A stretch of DNA of 32,104 nucleotides from Myxococcales bacterium (GTDB taxonomy: Bacteria > Myxococcota > Myxococcia > Myxococcales > JAKAPL01), in contig JAJXUD010000054.1 in the NCBI GenBank assembly GCA_021783235.1, positions 1 through 32,104 on the forward strand. Direction: 5' to 3'. This document shows, piece after piece, positions 6,026 to 15,417 of the stretch (positions are counted from its first letter, which is position 1; every line of letters begins with the position of its first letter). The translations under genes were made by a program, and so were the position numbers. The notes beneath the pieces were generated by a model, which was not told where the DNA came from, made no database searches, and saw nothing but the letters and a program-made list of their open reading frames with translations.

Positions 6026-8587
6026 ATGACGAAGAAGCTCGCGCCGCTGCTCGCCACGGCCCTCGCGCTCGCCGCCTGCCCGGCGACGACGCCGGCGTCG
6101 ATTCCGTGCCGCTCGAGCGACCAGTGCCCGACGGGCTACGGCTGCGGGGCGAGCGGGGTCTGCGAGAAGGGGATCGCGGGCTCGTACGGGGGCGGCTGCC
6201 TCGCGGACGCGGGGCTGACGGCCTGCGACGGCGGGCTCGAGACGTTCTGCGCGAGCCTCGCGAGCGACCGGAACAACTGTGGCGGCTGTGGCGTCGTCTG
6301 TCCGGCGGGACAGCTCTGCACGGGCGGCGCCTGCGCGGAGAGCTGCGCCGCCGGGACGACCGCCTGCGGGCAGGGCGGCGGCGCGCCGTACTGCGCGAAC
6401 CTCGAGACGGACCCGGCGAACTGCGGGGTGTGCGGCAAGGCGTGCCCCTCCGGGGAGCGCTGCTCGTCGGGTGGCTGCGCGCCGAGCTGCCTCGAAGGGC
6501 AGACGGCGTGCACGCCGACCGGGGGGGCGGCGCTCTGCGCGAACCTGTCGACGGACAGCCGCAACTGCGGGGCGTGCGGCAACGTCTGCCCGGCGGGAGA
6601 GACGTGCGACGGCGCGGGCCACTGCGCGGGGAGCTGCGCCGCGGGGACGAGCGTCTGCGCGGCCGACGGCGGGCCGCCCTACTGCGCGAACCTCGCGAGC
6701 GACGGGCGCAACTGCGGCGCCTGCGGGAACGGCTGCCCAGCGGGACAGAGCTGCGACGGCGCGGGCCACTGCGCGGAGAGCTGCGCCGCGGGCTTCACGG
6801 CCTGCGGCGGGGCGGCGAGCGCTCCGGATGGCGGGACGGACGGCGGGGCGGACGGCGGGGCGGATGGTGGGGCGGATGGTGGGGCCGCGGCAGGGGCTCC
6901 TTACTGCGCGAATCTCCAGAGCGATCCGACGAACTGCGGCGGCTGCGGGCTGCCCTGCGCGAGCGGCCAGGCCTGCGTGAACGGCGCCTGCGCGGAGAGC
7001 TGCGCCGCGGGCTTCACGGCGTGCGGCGGGGCGGCGAGCAGCCCGGACGGCGGGGTCGACGGCGGGGCGCCGTACTGCGCGGATCTGAAGGACGACACGA
7101 ACAACTGCGGCAACTGCGGGGTGTCGTGTCCGAGCGGGCAGACATGCGTGGGAGGCGCGTGCGCCGAGAGCTGCGCTTCGGGCTACAACGCCTGCGGCGC
7201 GGGTGCGACGGCCTACTGCGCCAATTTGCAGAGCGACCCGGCCAACTGCGGCGGCTGCGGTAGCTCGTGCCACGACACGGCCTGCGCGAGCGGCCACTGC
7301 TGCCAGCTCGGGCAGGGCAACTGTGGCGGCGCCTGCACCGACCTGCTCTCGAATCTGAACGACTGCGGGGCCTGCGGGAACGTCTGCAATCCGAGCACGC
7401 AGATCTGCCTGTCGGGGGGCTGCCAGACGGTGCCGTTCCCGTCCACGGGCGCGGAGGGGGCGTTCGCGCCGACGGCCAACACGACCCTGACGGCGGGGAC
7501 GCACAACTTCACGACGATCAACGTGCCGGCGGGGGTGACGGTTTGGGTGACGCCCGGGTCGAACGGACAGCTCGACCTGCGCGCCACCGGGGACGTCACG
7601 ATCGCGGGGACGATTGACCTGAGCGGCTCTCCCGGCGGCTTCAGCACTTGCTGCGGCTGCGGCGAGCCCGGGGCGGGCGGGATGACGGGGAACCCCACGA
7701 TTCCCGGGGCGGTGAACGACTCGGGCGCGCCGGGACTGGGCGGGAGCGGGTCGCCGGGGCTCGTCAACAGCAGCGGCAACGAGGGTCAGGGCGGCCAGTT
7801 CGGGGGCGGGGGCGGCGGCTACGTGACCTGTGGAGGCAACAGTTATGGCGGTGGCGGCGGCGGGGGCTATTCGGGAGGCGGCGGGGGGGCTGGCCGCTGC
7901 GCTTCGGGCGGCTGGGGTGGGAGCGCCAACGGCGACGCGCCGGGAGCGGGGGGACAGGAGGCCGCCTGCTGTGGCTGTGCCGGCGTCGTCAACGGCGGTG
8001 GCGGCGGGCAGGGCAACGTCAACGCGCCCTATGACGGTACCACCGCCGCTCCAGCGAACTGGCCGGGTGGCGCGGGCGGTGGTGGCGGATCCATCGGTGC
8101 TCAGGCGATCGCTGACCTCGCGTTGGCAAGCACGTTCTACTCCGGCAGCGCGGGTGGCGGGGGTGGCGCCTCCTGGTGCGACGATTCGGGCGGCGGCGGA
8201 GGCGGCGCGGGCGGCGCGCTGCGCCTCTCGTCTCCGACCTCCATCCAGGTGATGGGTCGGCTCTTGGCCAACGGGGCGAACGGCGGCAACGGCTACTACT
8301 GCGCCTACGGCTCGGGCGGCGGCGGCGCCGGCTCCGGGGGGGTGATCTACCTCGACGCGCCGGCCATCGACGTCACGGGCGCCGTGCAGGCCGTGGGCGG
8401 GCCCGGCGGTGCGGGCGCGGGTCCCTACGGCACGGCCGGCGGCGCGGGCGGTCTCGGCCGCATCCGGCTCTCGCTCTCCCCGGGCAGCTCCACGCTCACG
8501 CCGTCGTCCTTCAACCCGCCGCTCCAGAGCGGCGTCGCCCCGGCGAACGCCCCGGGCTACACCTACGTGGCGGCCTGGCCGCAGTAG
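6026..8587 (+). CDS. Secreted lipoprotein with Stig1-like Cys repeats and glycine-rich domain (copy B)
   Basis: The 853-residue tandem paralog of copy A has its own lipoprotein signal (MTKKLAPLLATALALAAC, Cys18). Roughly the next 370 residues match copy A with a single Ala/Thr change (PATTPAS versus PATAPAS), so about seven Cys repeats are shared. The last repeat (LLSNLNDCGACGNVC) and the beta-rich segment (HNFTTINVPAGVTVWVT, LDLRATGDVTIAGTIDLSG) are only similar. The Gly-rich region differs in sequence, contains extra Cys residues (STCCGCGEPG, EAACCGCAG), and ends in the shared tail. The ATG at 6026 is chosen for the signal peptide and CGGAG 8 bases upstream. A cell-surface role is likely; function unknown. 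The contrast between identical and diverged segments points to recent gene conversion. Confidence 0.88.
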   Translation: MTKKLAPLLATALALAACPATTPASIPCRSSDQCPTGYGCGASGVCEKGIAGSYGGGCLADAGLTACDGGLETFCASLASDRNNCGGCGVVCPAGQLCTGGACAESCAAGTTACGQGGGAPYCANLETDPANCGVCGKACPSGERCSSGGCAPSCLEGQTACTPTGGAALCANLSTDSRNCGACGNVCPAGETCDGAGHCAGSCAAGTSVCAADGGPPYCANLASDGRNCGACGNGCPAGQSCDGAGHCAESCAAGFTACGGAASAPDGGTDGGADGGADGGADGGAAAGAPYCANLQSDPTNCGGCGLPCASGQACVNGACAESCAAGFTACGGAASSPDGGVDGGAPYCADLKDDTNNCGNCGVSCPSGQTCVGGACAESCASGYNACGAGATAYCANLQSDPANCGGCGSSCHDTACASGHCCQLGQGNCGGACTDLLSNLNDCGACGNVCNPSTQICLSGGCQTVPFPSTGAEGAFAPTANTTLTAGTHNFTTINVPAGVTVWVTPGSNGQLDLRATGDVTIAGTIDLSGSPGGFSTCCGCGEPGAGGMTGNPTIPGAVNDSGAPGLGGSGSPGLVNSSGNEGQGGQFGGGGGGYVTCGGNSYGGGGGGGYSGGGGGAGRCASGGWGGSANGDAPGAGGQEAACCGCAGVVNGGGGGQGNVNAPYDGTTAAPANWPGGAGGGGGSIGAQAIADLALASTFYSGSAGGGGGASWCDDSGGGGGGAGGALRLSSPTSIQVMGRLLANGANGGNGYYCAYGSGGGGAGSGGVIYLDAPAIDVTGAVQAVGGPGGAGAGPYGTAGGAGGLGRIRLSLSPGSSTLTPSSFNPPLQSGVAPANAPGYTYVAAWPQ
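6068..7187 (+). repeat. Long direct repeat, unit B (partner 3433-4552)
   Basis: Second member of the 1.12-kb direct repeat; differences from unit A are at 6089 and 7144 only. Confidence 0.95.
6827..6886 (+). repeat. Five 12-base tandem units in copy B
   Basis: Same DGGA/DGGT-encoding array as 4192-4251, with equal unit number and the same base variants in each unit. Confidence 0.9.
8471..8572 (+). repeat. 3'-terminal direct repeat, unit B (partner 5821-5922)
   Basis: 102 bases identical to the end of copy A, inside otherwise diverged 3' halves. Confidence 0.9.
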
Positions 8588-8600
8588 CTGACCGGTCGCA

Positions 8601-8994
8601 CAGTCCGTCCACCCTCACGGTGGACATGGGCTCGGTTCGAAGCGGCATCGTCGAGCTGGTCTTCGAGGGGTCGCTCCGAGGCAACACGGCGGACCTCCCC
8701 GCCTACCAGGGCGCCGAGGCCTACCAGCTCGCCTGGAGCGCCGACGGGACGAACTGGAACCAGATCCCCCCGGTCGCGCCGGTGGACGGCGACGTCTTCG
8801 ACCAGCTGCTCGGGGCGCCGGTGAACGGCCGCTACCTCCAGCTCGTGCTGCACCAGGCGGCCGCGAGCCCGAGCAACCCCGTCCAGATCTCGATGCTCCG
8901 CGCCATCTCGTACCTGGAGGGGGAGAGCACGGTCGTCGATGCGCCCCGGCTCTACGGCGCTTTCGGGCTTCTCTGCGCCTGCTCGTCGTTCTAG
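8601..8994 (+). pseudogene. Truncated discoidin-like (F5/8C-type) domain remnant
   Basis: After the copy B stop, a different reading frame stays open to a TAG at 8992-8994 with strongly G/C-ending codons. It encodes SPSTLTVDMGSVRSGIVELV, then YQLAWSADGTNWNQI and GRYLQLVLHQ. This resembles the start and core strands of carbohydrate-binding discoidin-like domains found in secreted myxobacterial proteins. An ATG at 8626 (122 residues) lacks a ribosome site, and there is no signal peptide, so the domain has probably lost its 5' part. Upstream in this frame is only antisense-free shadow of copy B. It may be the C-terminal end of an ancestral lipoprotein displaced by the tandem copies. A small expressed gene from ATG 8626 cannot be excluded. 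Confidence 0.55.
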
Positions 8995-9011
8995 CGCCCC
9001 CGGCCCTTGGC

Positions 9012-9368
9012 TCAGGTGGGCGGCGGCGGCACCTTGGGCGCGTAGCGGAGCACGCGCACCTTCTCGAGCGTCACGAGCCCCTCGGGGACCATCTCGTCGA
9101 GGATGGGCAGGAGCGTCTCCTCGACGCGCTCCGCGCTGTCGACCACCTCGACGAGGACCGGTAGGTCCTGCGAGAGCCGCAGCACGTGGCTCGCGTGCAT
9201 GACGCTGTGGGCGCCGAAGCCGGCGAGCCCCTGGAAGACCGTGGCCCCGGCGAAGCCCTCTCGCCGAAGCCGCTCGACCAGCGCCACCGAGAGCGTCTGG
9301 TGGTGCCACTTGTCGCTCTCGCCGATGAAGATGCGGACGAGGAGCTGCTCTCCGTCGAGGGTTCTCAT
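9012..9368 (-). CDS. DUF190 family protein (PII-like), partner of CrcB
   Basis: The 118-residue protein has the DUF190 pattern: LLVRIFIGESDKWHHQTLSV (family consensus for the first strand and helix), then LRREGFAGATVFQGLAGFG, IHAS-type segment VMHASHVLRLSQDLPVLVEV, and a C-terminal strand EGLVTLEKVRVLRY. The fold is PII-like, and these genes are often linked to crcB. It starts 12 bases after the crcB stop with GAGG about 10 bases upstream, so it is the second gene of a two-gene operon. A regulatory or ligand-sensing role for fluoride efflux is inferred from context only. Confidence 0.9.
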   Translation of the reverse strand: MRTLDGEQLLVRIFIGESDKWHHQTLSVALVERLRREGFAGATVFQGLAGFGAHSVMHASHVLRLSQDLPVLVEVVDSAERVEETLLPILDEMVPEGLVTLEKVRVLRYAPKVPPPPT

Positions 9369-9380
9369 GCGGTGCGGTCC

Positions 9381-9770
9381 TCAGGCCCGGATCGCGACGA
9401 TCCAGCGGCCCAGCGCGAGGCCGGCCACCCCGGTGGCCAGGCAGAGCAGCACGGTGACGGCGACGTTGAGCGCCCCGAGGAGGAGGGCGCCCCGCTCGAA
9501 GAGCGACAGGCTCTCGTAGTTGAAGGTCGAGTAGGTCGTGAAGCCGCCCATGACGCCCGTGGTGAGCGCGAGGCGGAGGTCGGGGCCGATGATCCCTCCC
9601 TGCAGGGCGAGCACCATGATGAGCGCGATGAGGAAGGAGCCGATGGCGTTGATGGAGATGGTGCCGTACGGGAAGGTAGAGCCGAGCCGCTCTGCCACGA
9701 AGCCCCCGAACAGGTAGCGTGCCCCGCTGCCGAGGCCGCCTCCCAGGACGACGAGCGCGAGCTTGTACAC
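9381..9770 (-). CDS. crcB: CrcB/Fluc fluoride channel
   Basis: The 129-residue protein has four membrane helices, the usual Fluc size. The conserved elements are visible: LGGGLGSGARYLFG at the N-terminus, ISINAIGSFLIALIMVLAL with the channel Asn, and GVMGGFTTYSTFNYES, the signature TM3 break containing the Phe and Thr/Ser residues that line the fluoride path. Dual-topology dimers of this family export fluoride and protect the cytosol. The start is GTG at 9770. A -35/-10 pair ends 8 bases upstream, so the message probably has no leader and no room for the fluoride riboswitch often found before crcB. It is followed by a DUF190 gene. Confidence 0.95.
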   Translation of the reverse strand: MYKLALVVLGGGLGSGARYLFGGFVAERLGSTFPYGTISINAIGSFLIALIMVLALQGGIIGPDLRLALTTGVMGGFTTYSTFNYESLSLFERGALLLGALNVAVTVLLCLATGVAGLALGRWIVAIRA

Positions 9771-9778
9771 GGGGCTCG

Positions 9779-9808
9779 TGGTTAGCCGCGCGGGCCGGCC
9801 CTCGTCAA
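9779..9808 (-). promoter_or_regulatory. Promoter of crcB
   Basis: TTGACG (9808-9803), 18-base spacer, TAACCA (9784-9779), then 8 bases to the GTG. There is no purine-rich ribosome site between. Confidence 0.55.
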
Positions 9809-9842
9809 GCGATCAGAGGCGCGGTCGCCTGGCTCGGCCCGC

Positions 9843-9872
9843 TTGCCGTGGGTCGGGGCCATCGGTTACATG
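9843..9872 (+). promoter_or_regulatory. Promoter of carB
   Basis: TTGCCG (9843-9848), 18-base spacer, TACATG (9867-9872). The start ATG at 9885 is 12 bases further on, giving at most a few bases of leader and no Shine-Dalgarno. The region is shared back-to-back with the crcB promoter. Confidence 0.45.
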
Positions 9873-9884
9873 CTGGCCGCGCCC

Positions 9885-13103
<3,219 letters not shown>

Positions 13104-13145
13104 GGTCCGGGCTAGAGTCCCGATTCTTCTCCAAGGAGAGACACC

Positions 13146-13643
13146 ATGGCTGGCGACCGACTGCCCATGACCCTCGGCGGCCTCAACCGCCTCAAGGAAG
13201 AGCTCAAGCGGATCAAGGCGATCGACCGCCCGCAGAACGTCCGCGACATCGAGACGGCGAGGGCCCACGGGGACCTCTCGGAGAACGCCGAGTACCACGC
13301 CGCCAAGGAGCGGCAGGGGCAGCTCGACGGGCGCATGAAGTTCATCGAGGACGCCATCGCGCGCGCCGAGGTGATCGACGTCTCGAAGCTCTCGGGCGAG
13401 CAGGTGAAGTTCGGCGCCACGGTGGTCCTCCAGGACGTGGACTCCGAGCAGAAGGTCCGCTACCGGATCGTCGGCGAGCTCGAGGCCGACCTCAAGCAGG
13501 GGCGGATCAGCGTCACCTCTCCCATCGCCCGCGCGATGATCGGCCGCGAGGTGGGCGACATGGTGATGGTGCAGGCCCCTGGCGGGGCCCGCGAGTACGA
13601 GATCCTCGAGCTGCTCTGGGTCGAAGAGTCAGCCCGCGAGTGA
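13146..13643 (+). CDS. greA: Transcription elongation factor GreA
   Basis: The 165-residue protein has the N-terminal coiled coil with the diagnostic tip ETARAHGDLSENAEYHAAKE, whose acidic residues enter the RNA polymerase secondary channel, and a C-terminal FKBP-like domain with ITSPIARA-type sequence SVTSPIARAMIGREVGD. It stimulates cleavage of backtracked transcripts. It has a clear ribosome site AAGGAGAG five bases before the ATG and a possible -10 TAGAGT at 13113-13118, so it can have its own leadered transcript after carB. Its 3' end overlaps the convergent membrane-protein gene by 15 bases. Confidence 0.97.
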   Translation: MAGDRLPMTLGGLNRLKEELKRIKAIDRPQNVRDIETARAHGDLSENAEYHAAKERQGQLDGRMKFIEDAIARAEVIDVSKLSGEQVKFGATVVLQDVDSEQKVRYRIVGELEADLKQGRISVTSPIARAMIGREVGDMVMVQAPGGAREYEILELLWVEESARE

Positions 13644-14831
13644 CCGCGGCGGCGCGTCGGCGGCCCGCCAGGCCTCGCGCACGACGAACCCCGCGGCCGT
13701 GACGAGGAGCGCGCCGAAGAGCGAGTTGCCGCAGGCGGCCCCCGCCGACCAGAGTCGCCGCCCGACCACGTCCACGTCGATGAAGCCGCCGAGCAGCGTC
13801 CCGAGCGAAAGCAGCCAGAGCGCGCTTCGTCTCGCCATGGGGCGCAGCTCGGCCGTGCTCCCCGCGACGGCCATCGCCACGGGGGCGACGGGCAGGTAGT
13901 AGAAGTACCAGGCGAGCGGGAGCGCGGGCGTTCCGGCGAGCACGAGGAGCAGGCCGTCGAGCGCCCGGACCCGCGCCGAGGTCGCCGGGCGCGAGAGGAC
14001 CATGGCGAGCGCCGCGCCGAGGCAGAGCGCCCCGAGCGCCGCCTGGACGAGGCGCGCCGCCGGGATGGGGCCGAGGAAGCGGAGGACCAGGCCGCGGAAC
14101 GCCTGGTTCTGCAGCTCGGCGCCGCCGGCCTGCGGGATGACCCGGACGATCCAGAAGCGGAAGGCCTCGAGCGCCGCCCGAGGACCGTAGGCCGCCACCG
14201 CCACCGCGACCGCGCCGAGGCCGCCGGCCGCGGCGCCCGCGAGCGCCTTGGGCCACTGCGACCGGCGCATCAGGGCGGGGAGGGCGAGGATGGGCCAGAC
14301 CTTGAGCGCCGCCCCGAGGCCGAGGAGGGCGCCGGCGCGCAGGCGGTCTCCCCGGGCGTCCCGCTCGAGCGCCGCGACGACCAGGGCGCAGAGGAATAGG
14401 GTCACGTTCTGCGAGTTGAGGTCGCCGACGATGGGGCGCCAGCCGCAGAGCCAGCCGACGGCGACGAGGCCGAGCGACCTCGGCAGGGCGAAGATCCGCA
14501 GGCAGGCGAGGGTGAGCCAGGCGAGGCAGGCGAGCTGGCAGAGCCCCCAGAGCCAGCGGATCGCGGGATCGGGGAGGACGCGGGCCAGGGCGGCGAGCGG
14601 CGCCATCGCCACGGCGAAGGGCGGCGGGTAGGTGTCGATGGCGAGGCTCTCGAACGGCCACCGACCGAGCAGCCCGTCGCCGATCTGGAGGAAGCCCAGC
14701 CGATCGGGGTGGGGGCCGAGGTGGAGGGCTCGGGCGAGGAAGAGGCCGGCGAGCCCGAGGAACGCGAGCCGGGTCGGCCACGCCGCGATGCTCCAGGCCG
14801 AGCGGCGCGGGCGGTCGAGGGCGGCCTCCAT
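13629..14831 (-). CDS. GT87/DUF2029-type polyprenyl-sugar glycosyltransferase, multi-pass
   Basis: The 400-residue protein has about nine or ten hydrophobic segments. It carries the features of DUF2029/GT87 proteins: an N-terminal helix, then an outward loop with AIDTYPPPFAVAMAPLAALA, a GDLNSQNVTLFLCALVVAAL segment and AALKVWPILALPAL. Members transfer mannose or other sugars from polyprenyl-phosphate donors outside the membrane. ATG 14831 is preferred with GAGG about 10 bases upstream. An alternative in-frame ATG at 14882 lies inside the large hairpin at 14871-14932 and is unlikely to be used. It converges on greA. Donor and acceptor are unknown. Confidence 0.8.
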   Translation of the reverse strand: MEAALDRPRRSAWSIAAWPTRLAFLGLAGLFLARALHLGPHPDRLGFLQIGDGLLGRWPFESLAIDTYPPPFAVAMAPLAALARVLPDPAIRWLWGLCQLACLAWLTLACLRIFALPRSLGLVAVGWLCGWRPIVGDLNSQNVTLFLCALVVAALERDARGDRLRAGALLGLGAALKVWPILALPALMRRSQWPKALAGAAAGGLGAVAVAVAAYGPRAALEAFRFWIVRVIPQAGGAELQNQAFRGLVLRFLGPIPAARLVQAALGALCLGAALAMVLSRPATSARVRALDGLLLVLAGTPALPLAWYFYYLPVAPVAMAVAGSTAELRPMARRSALWLLSLGTLLGGFIDVDVVGRRLWSAGAACGNSLFGALLVTAAGFVVREAWRAADAPPRSLAG

Positions 14832-14870
14832 GGCGGCGCATCCTCGCCGAGCGGAGGGCGTCTGCGCAAA

Positions 14871-14932
14871 TCGGAGGGGCATCCGAGAGCTGGGGCCTCG
14901 GCGGTCCCGCCGTTTCTCGGATGCCCCTTCGA
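14871..14932 (-). terminator. Large compound hairpin after the SPW gene
   Basis: The arms 14871-14888 and 14915-14932 pair over 18 positions with one G-T wobble; the inner 13 (GGGGCATCCGAGA with TCTCGGATGCCCC) are perfect. The loop contains a second hairpin, CGGCGG/CCGCCG (14899-14912). Read on the minus strand, the stem is followed by TTTGCGC. It lies between the SPW stop and the GT87-type gene start, so it probably ends or attenuates transcription. Confidence 0.65.
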
Positions 14933-14953
14933 ACCGACCGATACCGGCTTCGG

Positions 14954-15286
14954 CTAGACCTGCTGCGGCGGCTGCCGGCGCCAGAAGATGCCGGTCGCCT
15001 CGCTTGGCGCGAGCGAGGCGAGGAAGATCACCACCGCCACGATCGCGTTGTTCCAGACCGTCCCCACGTGCTCGCTCGGCAGCGCGAACGCCGAGATGAA
15101 GAGCCAGATCGCGAGCAGCGTGTTCAAGAAACGGACCTGCGGCGCCCCCTGGGAGACGAGGGCGATGATCACGCAGAGGAGCCCCAGTATCCAGGTATTC
15201 GTCATCTGCTGCTGGGTGTGGGTCCAGACGAAGGCGGAGATGAAGAGCCAGATCCCCGCGATGATGTTGATCCCGCGAGCCGCCAT
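14954..15286 (-). CDS. SPW-repeat membrane protein
   Basis: The 110-residue protein consists of two repeats, each with two membrane helices. The repeat is visible as INIIAGIWLFISAFVW and LLAIWLFISAFALP, with NTWILGLLCVIIALV and WNNAIVAVVIFLASL as second helices. This is the SPW-repeat family of small integral membrane proteins, whose function is not established. The ATG at 15286 has an excellent AGGAGG six bases upstream, which rules out the longer in-frame starts. It is transcribed away from recG and followed by a strong hairpin, so it looks like a single-gene unit. Confidence 0.88.
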   Translation of the reverse strand: MAARGINIIAGIWLFISAFVWTHTQQQMTNTWILGLLCVIIALVSQGAPQVRFLNTLLAIWLFISAFALPSEHVGTVWNNAIVAVVIFLASLAPSEATGIFWRRQPPQQV

Positions 15287-15403
15287 GTGGATCCTCCTCG
15301 GAGGCATCTTTCCGCCCCTCACTTGCCAAGGTTGGGCCTCGGTGGGCTCCCGCAAAGGGTTGACCCCGGGGCCCGCGACCGGGCGTGCGTCAGGCCCCTC
15401 GCC

Positions 15404-15409
15404 TATCTT
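15404..15409 (+). promoter_or_regulatory. Candidate -10 box of recG
   Basis: TATCTT ends 8 bases before the GTG at 15418. No good -35 hexamer is seen 16-18 bases upstream, and no Shine-Dalgarno precedes the start. Confidence 0.35.
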
Positions 15410-15417
15410 CCGCGGCC

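Noticed and set aside
3500-7200. CRISPR-like repetition
   Set aside because: The periodicity is protein-level Cys repeats with variable DNA, without short constant repeats and unique spacers.
3349-7504. Very long minus-strand frames (up to 800 residues) opposite the tandem lipoproteins
   Set aside because: Their Arg/Ala-rich translation mirrors the Cys/Gly repeats and has no recognisable domain; the plus strand has signal peptides and ribosome sites.
9771-9884. Fluoride riboswitch before crcB
   Set aside because: The conserved riboswitch segments are not seen and the promoter leaves no leader.
14832-14882. Longer start (ATG 14882) for the GT87-type gene
   Set aside because: It sits inside the terminator-like stem, and the added residues look like non-coding sequence.
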